From an uncultured Rickettsiales bacterium (GTDB lineage: Bacteria; Pseudomonadota; Alphaproteobacteria; Rickettsiales; Deianiraeaceae), in the NCBI GenBank assembly GCA_946544555.1, contig CAMNMI010000023.1:1-11081 (forward strand): DNA of 11,081 bases. The letters run 5' to 3'. Under the pieces are notes generated by a model, which saw nothing but the letters and a program-made list of their open reading frames with translations, was not told the origin of the DNA and did not search any database. Below, piece after piece: positions 1-6,282 of the stretch. Both the position numbers and the translations under genes were made by a program. Numbering within the stretch: position 1 is the stretch's first letter; the number at the start of each line of letters is the position of its first letter.

Positions 1-174
1 GACAACCAAAATGCAAAACCTCAAAAAGGGAGTTTGTTTTCAAGATTGTTGAATTCTATTGGCCCAGGTCCTTACATTGCGGATGATGTTGAAGGTGCTT
101 TTTCTGACGAAGATAACCAAGATGATGATAACGACATCTACAAAACACCTGCTATTAATAGGAAGATAGCATAG
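1..174 (+). CDS. C-terminal end of an acidic protein, possibly the FtsZ tail (partial)
   Basis: An open frame runs from the first base of the window to a TAG at 172-174, giving the last 57 residues of a protein whose start is outside. The fragment has a basic, hydrophobic stretch (KGSLFSRLL), then an Asp/Asn-rich acidic segment, and ends in TPAINRKIA. FtsZ of alphaproteobacteria has a variable polar linker, often with an SLF-type stretch, and ends in a conserved peptide of the form D-IPAFLRR. The ending here keeps Pro-Ala, a hydrophobic residue and two basic residues in the same order, so an FtsZ tail that binds FtsA or other division proteins is a reasonable guess. The resemblance is short and recalled from memory; any protein with a disordered acidic tail could look similar. 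A repeat element begins one base after the stop codon. Confidence 0.6.
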   Translation, partial: DNQNAKPQKGSLFSRLLNSIGPGPYIADDVEGAFSDEDNQDDDNDIYKTPAINRKIA

Positions 175-175
175 T

Positions 176-256
176 GTTGTGCAGTCATAAGCTAAGCTAT
201 TGCCACTCGGGTGCGCATTATTTCTACTTTGCTAACACACTTTGCATCCGTGCAAC
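176..256 (+). repeat. Short intergenic repeat, copy 1 (most A+T-drifted)
   Basis: This 81-nt element begins with GTTGTGC and ends with GTGCAAC, matching the termini GTTGCGC / GCGCAAC of the copy at 8497-8581. By hand alignment its first 28 bases match that copy at 17 positions, and at all 11 differing positions this copy has A or T where the other has G or C. The right end shares a TCCG and the terminal GCAAC. It begins right after the stop codon of the upstream gene and lies just before the promoter of the next one. No clear target-site duplication is visible. The assignment depends on hand alignment and is less secure than that of the other two copies. Confidence 0.5.
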
Positions 257-280
257 GTAAAGTTTTGCAAACAATTATTA

Positions 281-308
281 TTGAGTGCTTGTTATTTATT
301 TTTATACT
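281..308 (+). promoter_or_regulatory. Putative sigma70-type promoter for the gene at 324
   Basis: TTGAGT (281-286) and TATACT (303-308) are separated by 16 nt. A transcript would start near 315, leaving a leader of about 9 nt before the ATG at 324. The promoter overlaps an upstream in-frame GTG at 285, which argues against that codon as the start. Confidence 0.45.
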
Positions 309-323
309 TTTATATTTATACAA

Positions 324-1337
324 ATGAAGCTGTTTGATTACATAAAAAATCGCAGATTTAAATACTTGGTGTTAACTTTTTTTTCTGTTTTTTTTGTCTA
401 CTTCATCAGTATATCCAATGCAGAAGAGAGCTACGAGAAGTTCTCCCAAAAGGTGACTGATGACTTCATGTCGCGGTCTAAAGCCAATCAAATTACCAAA
501 AGGGTGGCTGTCAACCGCAATGGTGATGAGTTTGATTTTGCTGGCACATTGCAAGATAACTATGTAAATTTCTCGCACGACAGATACATCCATGACGACT
601 TTGTAGACGCATACTACTTCAAGAAAAAAGCCGACAAAATCAAGAATTACAAAATTATTTCGCCATCAAATCCGTACTCCTTTGGAATTCTGCCGGACGA
701 CATGCAACAGTTTATTATCGGGCGCGAGCAACTGCGTAGTGTGTCAATAAACTCAATTGTCAACTCAAACGATGGGCTTGTGCTGGCCGACAGCTACATC
801 GCATATGACTGCTGGTTGGAGGCCTTTGAAGAGGGAAACTCGTTTGAGCGCATGCAACGATGCCGTGCGCGGTTTTTAGATAACATGAAGGCCATGCGTT
901 TGTCGCTTTTGGCGCAGGGATATAACGTTTTTGAACTTACAACCAAGGAAGATTTAGCCTTAAATGCGCGGCTGTCAACATGTGAAAGTTGCAAACTGTA
1001 TGCTCGCGGACTGTTCTGCAATGCGCTTTATTTTGAACCATATGAGGCCAAGATGGTTGACAAGATGAACGTTGTAGTGAAAAGATTGCAGCGCAAAATG
1101 TCATATTTTTCCAGTGCGACAATACAAATAATGTATTACAAAAACGCGTTTGAAACAGACAAAGGGCTAATACAGGAACGCTTGAACGGCGTCAAAAATC
1201 TTGCCTACAACACACTGTCATCGGGAAGTCCAGTCAAGCCAATTCTGAAAGTTGTGGCATTAACTTTGCCAAATGAGCAATTAAAAAACAAGATTTTCAG
1301 AGACGCAATTACTGTTTGTATCAGCGGAAATGAGTAA
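324..1337 (+). CDS. Secreted cysteine-containing protein with a weak OmpA-like C-terminal domain
   Basis: The 337-residue product starts with a classical signal peptide: basic residues, a hydrophobic core at about 14-30, and a likely cleavage after SNA (residue 33). The ATG at 324 is preferred over an in-frame GTG at 285 because the longer form would put a second hydrophobic stretch ahead of the signal peptide and would overlap the promoter. Six cysteines remain in the mature part (163, 180, 220, 223, 232, 332), suggesting disulfides in the periplasm. The stretch YDCWLE at 161-166 followed by a Cys-Arg at 180-181 resembles the DCW...CR segment I recall just before the OmpA domain of alphaproteobacterial OmpA-type envelope proteins. 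Residues about 230-330 follow the strand-helix pattern of an OmpA domain but lack the GHTD-type aspartate motif that binds peptidoglycan. The role is unknown; an envelope structural function is inferred. The gene abuts a convergent one with no gap. Confidence 0.8.
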   Translation: MKLFDYIKNRRFKYLVLTFFSVFFVYFISISNAEESYEKFSQKVTDDFMSRSKANQITKRVAVNRNGDEFDFAGTLQDNYVNFSHDRYIHDDFVDAYYFKKKADKIKNYKIISPSNPYSFGILPDDMQQFIIGREQLRSVSINSIVNSNDGLVLADSYIAYDCWLEAFEEGNSFERMQRCRARFLDNMKAMRLSLLAQGYNVFELTTKEDLALNARLSTCESCKLYARGLFCNALYFEPYEAKMVDKMNVVVKRLQRKMSYFSSATIQIMYYKNAFETDKGLIQERLNGVKNLAYNTLSSGSPVKPILKVVALTLPNEQLKNKIFRDAITVCISGNE

Positions 1338-1610
1338 TCAAATACGCACAATTTTCAAATCTTGCCCGATGAAATATCCATAGACAAATGCCAAAAAAAT
1401 GCGCTCCGTGGTGATGTTTTTGCTCCTTGAAAGATCAAGTTCAATTTCTGTGATTTGCTCTCTTTTGTCACTGACAACATCGTCAAACATGTTTGTTATT
1501 TGCTCGCAAAAATGTAGCACCTCGCACTGCGCAGAGGCCACTGTTTTAGCATTCTCATCAGTCATTGTCAATTCCACAATTCCGTTGTCAGAGGACAATT
1601 TTAGCTTCAT
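1338..1610 (-). CDS. Small 90-residue protein, possible degenerate TsaB-like domain
   Basis: This 90-residue frame starts at an ATG preceded by AAGGA a few bases upstream, and a -10-like TATATT lies at 1636-1631, so I take it as a real gene. There is no signal peptide or membrane segment. Overall it looks like the first half of TsaB, the ASKHA-fold partner of TsaD in making t6A37 in tRNA. It has an initial beta-hairpin region, a helix resembling the usual H-E-LLP-I segment (EVLHFCEQI, 30-38), a strand ITEIEL, and then a stretch ending TTERIFLAFVYGYF. That last stretch can be laid over the TsaB signature GPGSFTGIRIGLAFAKGLA with Thr, Arg-Ile, Leu-Ala-Phe and Gly in place, although the glycine-rich part is lost. 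A full TsaB is usually over 180 residues and has a second domain, absent here. It could instead be an unrelated small protein. Its stop codon abuts that of the upstream secreted-protein gene. Confidence 0.7.
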   Translation of the reverse strand: MKLKLSSDNGIVELTMTDENAKTVASAQCEVLHFCEQITNMFDDVVSDKREQITEIELDLSRSKNITTERIFLAFVYGYFIGQDLKIVRI

Positions 1611-1689
1611 TAATCCTTGAAATGTTAAGGAATATAAAAATCAAACTTTACAATTAAAATACATCAAGACATTAAAATTATTTGCAATT

Positions 1690-2601
1690 ATGCTACTGTT
1701 TTTGGCATGGACTTCGCTGTCGTTCTTCTTCGGGGTAGCTTGGATAGTGCTGTCGTATGTCTCAAACAGTGAGTTGCCGGTGGAATACATGATGTTCTAC
1801 CGACTTATGATTGCAGCATTGTTTGTGCTTGTGATTTTGCTTGTGCGAAGGCAAAGAATTTTAATCAGAAAAACAGAAATTTTAACATGCATAATCATTG
1901 CACTCGGACAGTTAAATGTATCGCTAAGTGGCTACGGCACCAAGTATTTACTGTCTGGGCTAATTGCATGTGTGACAATTACACAGTTATTTATTAGTGA
2001 AGTCCTTGATGCAATTCTCGCGAAACGTTTTCCGCGCAGAAAGATAATAATCAGCGGAATAATCGGGTTTGTCGGGCTTGTTATGCTTTGCAATCAAGAG
2101 CTTATGACAATGGATAAAATTACTGTTGATACGTTAATTGGTATTGCTTTTTCATTTGCATCAACGGTTGTTGTTGTAGTTAGAAATGTTGTTTATGAAA
2201 AGGCAAACGCAGATGTAAAATCCATGCCACGAATGACATTTTTGTTCTACCATTTTTTCTTTGCGGCGATAATTTTTCTTATTCTCGGTTTCATTTTGCA
2301 TCCACATGCGAGCTTGATTAGTGCTTCTGTTTTCAATTTAAAATACATGTTGGCGGTTGTATGGTTAGCAATCACAGCTTCCGTTATAGCATTGCTGGCT
2401 ACATATTACATCATTGAAAAACAAGGTGCCGTTAAGTCATCATACATTAATTTCATTATGCCAATTCTTGCCATGATTGTCAGCACATTTATGGAAGGAT
2501 ACAAGTGGAATTTAATGGCTTTTGCAGGAATGGTGCTACTAATTTATAGCACATGGATGGGCATCAAAGAACATCAAATTGAAATTGGTGAGAAAAACTA
2601 A
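1690..2601 (+). CDS. EamA/DMT-family membrane transporter
   Basis: The 303-residue protein is almost entirely hydrophobic, with about ten predicted transmembrane helices in two similar halves, the layout of drug/metabolite transporters (two EamA domains). The first half contains the usual hydrophobic start with a polar break and a YRLMIAALFVLVILLV helix matching the EamA pattern of an arginine entering a long helix. The second half includes ITASVIALLATYYIIEKQGAVKSSYINFIMPILAMI, in which the last helices carry the typical Pro after a Ser/Tyr-rich loop. The substrate cannot be read from sequence; members in intracellular alphaproteobacteria include metabolite importers such as S-adenosylmethionine carriers. 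The ATG at 1690 has no clear ribosome-binding site. The gene's TAA overlaps the TAG of convergent mrdA by 4 nt (2598-2601). Confidence 0.88.
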   Translation: MLLFLAWTSLSFFFGVAWIVLSYVSNSELPVEYMMFYRLMIAALFVLVILLVRRQRILIRKTEILTCIIIALGQLNVSLSGYGTKYLLSGLIACVTITQLFISEVLDAILAKRFPRRKIIISGIIGFVGLVMLCNQELMTMDKITVDTLIGIAFSFASTVVVVVRNVVYEKANADVKSMPRMTFLFYHFFFAAIIFLILGFILHPHASLISASVFNLKYMLAVVWLAITASVIALLATYYIIEKQGAVKSSYINFIMPILAMIVSTFMEGYKWNLMAFAGMVLLIYSTWMGIKEHQIEIGEKN

Positions 2602-4442
2602 AACAGATATGGTTTTTCTTTTTCATCTGTTTTTTTCTCTTTTTTAGCATCAAAATCCAGTGCGGTTTCCAGTAATCTTGCGGCTACAGGAAGAGCAGAG
2701 CCGGCACCGCCAATTCCATGCTCTACTATAACAGCAATTGAATAGCGCGGATTGTTATATGGTGCAAACCCTACAAATAGCGCGTGCGTGCGCTTTTTTT
2801 TGTCAACTTTTCCACTCCGCATGTCCTTGTTTTCAATACGTTCTGACACAACCTGCGCTGAGCCGGTTTTTCCACAAATTCCATACTTTTGGTTGGCTGC
2901 TCCATAGGCAATTCCATATGGTGAATTGATAACCGAAAACAGGCCGTGACGTGTCTTTTCAAGGGCGCTCTCATCTAATCCAAGCGAGTTGAATTTCACA
3001 TTTTTGCCCGGAATATATTGCGGGACAATTTCTTTGTTTGTTGCTAACCTGCCAGCCATTACAGCAAGTTGTAGTGGTGTCACCGTTATCCATCCTTGAC
3101 CAAGTATCATGTTTGCACTGTCGCCCGGAAACCAAACCTGATGCAATTTTTCCTTCTTCCACTTTTTATTAGGTACAAATCCCTTTACTTCCGCTGTAAA
3201 ATCCTCCATGAGCTTCTGGTTTAAGCCAAGTTTTTCTGCCATTTTACACACTTCGTCAGGATCAACATATTGGCTCAAATTGTAGAAATAGCAGTTGCAT
3301 GATTGTGCGATGGCCACATCCAGATTGACATATCCATGACCACCGCGTGTTTCATCCTTCCAGCAATGGAATATACGGTTTCCAATTTGCAATTCGCCTG
3401 TGCACATGAATTTTTTTTCGCTATCCCAGCCACTTAGTAGTGCTGCCATGGTTGATACAATCTTGAAAGTTGAGCCAGGAGGATACGCAGATGATATATT
3501 TTTATTTGTGAATATACCGGAGCTCTCGCTGTTATCAGCAATAAGCTGTTTCCATTCAATATCATCAATACCTCGCGACATGATGTTTGGATCAATATTC
3601 GGCGATGAATACATTGCTAAAATTTCGCCAGTTTGCAAGTCAAGCATAGTGCAGGCGCCGCTTTTGTTCTCCATGAGTTCTGTCAGTTTTGACTGCAATC
3701 TTTGGTCTATTGTTGTTCTGATTGGTTTTCCGTCTACTGGATTATTTACTAAAATCTCTGCAACCTTATTTCCTAACACATTAACAATGTGATTTTTTAA
3801 GCCAATCTTACCACTGAGATTTTTCTCAAATATTTTCTCCAAACCCATTGAACCGACACGGTGGTCGTTGTTAAGTTGTAAAAAAGCATCATCAACATTC
3901 TGTGGTTTTATAACATGACCCACCAAACATGATGTTGCCTTGCCAAATGGATAGTGGCGGATGTTATATTTTTCCACATCCACACCGTTTAGATAAACAA
4001 GATTGAATTTTGTCCTTATGATATCTTCGCGGGATAGATTTCTTGCCAGCACGAACTTCTGTTTTGGTGCTCTTTTTATACCTCTATCAAGACGTTTTAA
4101 TATTGCTTCATAGTTATGTGGTTGCTTTTTGAGCGTTGCATATGCCTTTTTGATATCATTCATGTAGTTATCGCCAGTTTTGTAGTAGACCAATTTTGTG
4201 CTTGTGATATTGTCAGCGATTACAGTTCCATTTCTGTCATAGATTATTCCTCGTTTTGGCAGCAAGAATACAGCTCTCTGCGAGTTTCTGTTTGATAGTT
4301 TTTTGTATCGAAAGTTGTCAAGGATTTGCAGCTTAAAAAGTTTGCATGTCAACACACCAATGCAGCCAGCTTGAAACCATTTTAATAGCGTCATGCGCCT
4401 TTTTATGAATGATATTTTCAACATGTCTTTGTCGCTTGGCAT
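2598..4442 (-). CDS. mrdA: Penicillin-binding protein 2 (peptidoglycan transpeptidase)
   Basis: PBP2 is the class B transpeptidase that cross-links side-wall peptidoglycan in the elongasome with RodA, MreB and MreC. The 614-residue length is normal. An N-terminal membrane anchor lies at about 21-40, followed by the dimerisation domain with the typical RGIIYDRNG at 64-72. The transpeptidase domain has all three motifs: S324-T-F-K327 with the nucleophilic serine, S381-C-N383, and K525-T-G527. The family's conserved GQGWITVTPLQLA segment at 448-460 is also present. The ATG at 4442 gives the usual short cytoplasmic lead-in before the anchor; a second ATG six codons on is possible. rodA and mreD are not next to it, unlike the common mre-mrd operon, though mreC lies 5 kb away. 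The C-terminal tail is Lys/Glu-rich, and its coding DNA contains a probable terminator. Confidence 0.97.
   Translation of the reverse strand: MPSDKDMLKISFIKRRMTLLKWFQAGCIGVLTCKLFKLQILDNFRYKKLSNRNSQRAVFLLPKRGIIYDRNGTVIADNITSTKLVYYKTGDNYMNDIKKAYATLKKQPHNYEAILKRLDRGIKRAPKQKFVLARNLSREDIIRTKFNLVYLNGVDVEKYNIRHYPFGKATSCLVGHVIKPQNVDDAFLQLNNDHRVGSMGLEKIFEKNLSGKIGLKNHIVNVLGNKVAEILVNNPVDGKPIRTTIDQRLQSKLTELMENKSGACTMLDLQTGEILAMYSSPNIDPNIMSRGIDDIEWKQLIADNSESSGIFTNKNISSAYPPGSTFKIVSTMAALLSGWDSEKKFMCTGELQIGNRIFHCWKDETRGGHGYVNLDVAIAQSCNCYFYNLSQYVDPDEVCKMAEKLGLNQKLMEDFTAEVKGFVPNKKWKKEKLHQVWFPGDSANMILGQGWITVTPLQLAVMAGRLATNKEIVPQYIPGKNVKFNSLGLDESALEKTRHGLFSVINSPYGIAYGAANQKYGICGKTGSAQVVSERIENKDMRSGKVDKKKRTHALFVGFAPYNNPRYSIAVIVEHGIGGAGSALPVAARLLETALDFDAKKEKKTDEKEKPYLF
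2600..2636. terminator. Probable bidirectional intrinsic terminator between the EamA gene and mrdA
   Basis: AAAACAGAT (2600-2608) pairs perfectly with ATCTGTTTT (2625-2633) around a 16-nt loop. On the plus strand T residues continue to 2636. On the minus strand the stem is followed, after one A-G step, by another T-run, so it could end both converging transcripts. The whole structure lies inside the last codons of mrdA. The stem is A/T-rich, so its strength is uncertain. Confidence 0.6.
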
Positions 4443-4487
4443 TATTGACTTGCTAAAATCTAAAATGTAATTATCAAGAATTTGTTT

Positions 4488-4597
4488 GTTGCACTATCCG
4501 AGGCCAAGCTCTCACGATTTTTCGTTTTCTCGCTATCTATACACTCATTCATGCTCGGACTTGTTTGGAGAAAAAAACTTGCTCTGCTCAGCGCAAC
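4488..4597 (+). repeat. Short intergenic repeat, copy 2 (partly A+T-drifted, longer)
   Basis: This 110-nt element begins with GTTGCAC and ends with GCGCAAC. Its first 30 bases match the copy at 8497-8526 at 22 positions, including an unbroken CCGAGGCCA; at all 8 differences this copy has A or T and the other has G or C. The match continues through TTTCG and CTCGC. Its right half is longer and only loosely alignable, so it may hold an insertion. It occupies most of the gap between the divergent mrdA and AtpC-like genes, so promoters for either gene lie beside or inside it. No clear target-site duplication is seen. Confidence 0.65.
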
Positions 4598-4639
4598 AAA
4601 ACCTTGACTTTTATATTGTTTTGAAGAGCGTGAATTATT

Positions 4640-4918
4640 ATGTTGATAACAACAATTTTTGCAAATAGTCCATTTGATAAGGAACTCAGATTTAGCTGCA
4701 AACAAGTAAAAATGAATACAAAAAAATATGGTGAAGTTTGCGTTTTGCCAAATCACTGCAACATTATTTTTGAGGTTCAGGATACCGTGGTAGAGCTCTC
4801 ATGTGATGATGGAAAAAATGAGAAGGTCAAAATTGATGGCTCTGCGATTGCCAAAATTGAGGATAACAATTTGAATATTTTTGGTCAGTTTAGTAAAATT
4901 GATGAAAATAAAAAATGA
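4640..4918 (+). CDS. atpC: AtpC-like protein: F1 ATP synthase epsilon N-terminal domain only
   Basis: The 92-residue product matches the beta-sandwich domain of the F1 epsilon subunit, which sits on the central stalk with gamma and couples rotation to catalysis. It has the early IFANSPFDKEL (usual form: I-SP-K-LF), then T-KYGEVCVLPNHCNII at 27-43, equivalent to the hallmark G-GVLPGHAPLI, and a later KVKIDGSAIAKIEDNNLNIF at 62-81, equivalent to the F-V-GGFA-V-N-L-V strand pair. The usual C-terminal helical hairpin (about 45 residues), which acts as an inhibitory brake, is missing. The gene is outside any atp operon and heads a plus-strand cluster with mrpE only 15 nt downstream. The ATG at 4640 follows GAAGAG. 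A divergent AtpC is my best reading, but identity rests on pattern matching and the usual Gly/Ala of the LPGHA motif are replaced by Asn/Cys. Confidence 0.6.
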   Translation: MLITTIFANSPFDKELRFSCKQVKMNTKKYGEVCVLPNHCNIIFEVQDTVVELSCDDGKNEKVKIDGSAIAKIEDNNLNIFGQFSKIDENKK

Positions 4919-4933
4919 TTTAATGATCCGTCG

Positions 4934-5533
4934 ATGCTTATCAAAAAGGCGTATTTAAATAGTAAAAAAAACACAGCAAGTGAAGGAGTAAAAGTATTGT
5001 CAAATCTTTTTTCATATCTAAAAATATTCGCCCTGATATGCTTGCTTTGGGCTCTGTTTTCAGGCAGTAAAGACCCCTTTTTGGTGAAGTGCGGGATTGT
5101 TTCAATCATTGCAACATTTGTATTGTGTATAGTTGGAAGCATCATCTCGCCAAACTCATATGTCGTACGACTGGGCTTTTTCAAATATGTATTTATCCTG
5201 CTGCGAGATGTTGTGGTTTCAACTCTGCAAATGGTGAAAATAATATACTCTGAGAAACTCAATATTGATCCGGGAACAATCACAATGAATGTTTCAAAGC
5301 TCAACGACCAAGAGAAAGTCCTATTTGCAAACTTGATAACCATGACCCCGGGAACGTTTGTGATTGCAATTGAAGGCGACAATTTTTTAATCCACGCTCT
5401 GAATAGAAAAGACCTTGAATTCAAGAATAATAATGAGATTACGAAACTTCTTAAAAAGATGCGCGGAAGCGATGAGAAAAAGGAATTAGAAGACAAAATT
5501 GTTATAACTGGTTTGCCAAAAGAAAAACTATGA
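4934..5533 (+). CDS. mrpE: Na+/H+ antiporter subunit E (MrpE/MnhE)
   Basis: MrpE is a small membrane subunit of the multi-protein Mrp cation/proton antiporter. The 199-residue protein has hydrophobic segments at about 26-44 and 50-72, and another at about 81-101 after the SPNSYVVRLG loop. It then has a soluble part carrying the family signature NLITMTPGTFVIAIEGDNFLIHAL (133-156), in which S/T-x-T-PGT and the G-D-x-hydrophobic-x-x-H-A-L block are clear. The C-terminal 40 residues are charged. The stop overlaps the start of mrpF by 4 nt (ATGA at 5530-5533), indicating translational coupling. The first 20 residues before the membrane are longer than usual, so a downstream start is possible. The other Mrp subunits (A-D and G) are not in the window. 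Confidence 0.92.
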   Translation: MLIKKAYLNSKKNTASEGVKVLSNLFSYLKIFALICLLWALFSGSKDPFLVKCGIVSIIATFVLCIVGSIISPNSYVVRLGFFKYVFILLRDVVVSTLQMVKIIYSEKLNIDPGTITMNVSKLNDQEKVLFANLITMTPGTFVIAIEGDNFLIHALNRKDLEFKNNNEITKLLKKMRGSDEKKELEDKIVITGLPKEKL

Positions 5534-5856
5534 TTTGGGTGATTTGCACATACATCGGAGCAGTCGTAATGATCCACTTGCTACTCTTCACGCGTGCGCA
5601 ATATATGAGTAAAATACTACTCATCAACAGCGGAATTTCGTGTCTTGCCGTGGCAATGTTGTTGCTTGCATTTTACTTCAAAGACACCAATTTTATAGAC
5701 GTAATTTTCTTCTACATCATCATGTCGCCAATCGGTTTTTACGGGATATTCCTATATTACAAAAATGTCGCGCGGCGGAACATCACCAACAAAATTGTGG
5801 AGGAAAAACAGGCAGAAAAAGAACAGATAGAAAACAAAAATGCTGATACTAAATAG
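5530..5856 (+). CDS. mrpF: Na+/H+ antiporter subunit F (MrpF/MnhF)
   Basis: This 108-residue protein has three membrane helices (about 2-20, 28-50 and 55-77), the MrpF layout. The third helix holds the conserved FIDVIFFY block (55-62), with an aspartate inside the membrane at 57, in place of the usual F-D-A-L. MrpF works with MrpE and MrpG in the Mrp antiporter that exchanges Na+ for H+ at the inner membrane. A charged tail of about 30 residues follows the last helix. The first helix is poorly conserved and the usual GPT-DR segment after it is not recognisable, so identification leans partly on coupling to mrpE. The gene's last 17 nt overlap smpB, which takes the position where mrpG would normally be expected. 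Confidence 0.85.
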   Translation: MIWVICTYIGAVVMIHLLLFTRAQYMSKILLINSGISCLAVAMLLLAFYFKDTNFIDVIFFYIIMSPIGFYGIFLYYKNVARRNITNKIVEEKQAEKEQIENKNADTK

Positions 5857-6280
5857 GCGCCTACACTTTGATTACAACGTCCATGAAACGGTTGATGCAG
5901 GAATCTCACTCACTGGTGCAGAGGTTAAAAGCATTCGCAAAAACTCCGTCAGCATCAATGGTTGTTATGTCTCAATCAAGGGTCATGAGGCATTTCTGCT
6001 AAACTGGAATATCCCAAAATACGAACAGGCATACAAAGACAATGATTACGACCCATGCAGACCAAGGCGGTTGCTACTAAAAAAGTCAGAAGTCATCAGG
6101 ATGTCAACTACAATCAAGCGCGATGGATATACTATTGTCGTTAGCAAATGCTATACCAACAAGCGCGGATACATCAAACTTGAACTTGCACTTGTGAGTG
6201 GAAAAAAACAGTATGACAAACGAGAATACATCAAAAAAAAGGATGAAAGAAGAGAAAATAAGAGAAAATTCAGTGAATAA
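5840..6280 (+). CDS. smpB: SsrA (tmRNA)-binding protein SmpB
   Basis: SmpB binds tmRNA and the decoding centre to rescue stalled ribosomes in trans-translation. The 146-residue protein shows the family blocks in order: NRRLHFDY near the start, ET-DAGISLTGAEVKSIR at about 16-33 (including the conserved Glu), a K-GHEAFLLNW-I-KYEQA segment, and the C-terminal GKKQYDKREYIKKKDERR at 120-137, the tail that enters the mRNA channel. It lacks the 8-10 residues usually found before the NRR block. The ATG at 5840 lies inside mrpF, overlapping it by 17 nt, so the gene is probably translated from the same mRNA as mrpEF. No tmRNA gene is in the window. The convergent metallophosphatase gene ends 2 nt away. 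Confidence 0.97.
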   Translation: MLILNRRLHFDYNVHETVDAGISLTGAEVKSIRKNSVSINGCYVSIKGHEAFLLNWNIPKYEQAYKDNDYDPCRPRRLLLKKSEVIRMSTTIKRDGYTIVVSKCYTNKRGYIKLELALVSGKKQYDKREYIKKKDERRENKRKFSE

Positions 6281-6282
6281 TT

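Noticed and set aside
3400..3792. Plus-strand 130-codon frame inside mrdA
   Set aside because: It is antisense to the PBP2 transpeptidase region, which carries all catalytic motifs.
4604..4617. Promoter for the AtpC-like gene from TTGACT at 4604
   Set aside because: No -10 box lies at a workable distance; TATATT is only 2 nt downstream.
4443..4639. A small RNA such as tmRNA in the mrdA-atpC gap, given nearby smpB
   Set aside because: No tRNA-like ends or tag reading frame could be found; the gap is mostly the repeat copy.
4460..4756. Minus-strand 98-codon frame antisense to the AtpC-like gene
   Set aside because: It crosses the repeat and runs antisense to a better-supported gene, with no recognisable domain.
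4885..5577. Minus-strand 230-codon frame opposite mrpE
   Set aside because: mrpE is clearly recognised on the plus strand; the antisense product is Ser/Phe/Ile-rich without known features, typical of a shadow frame.
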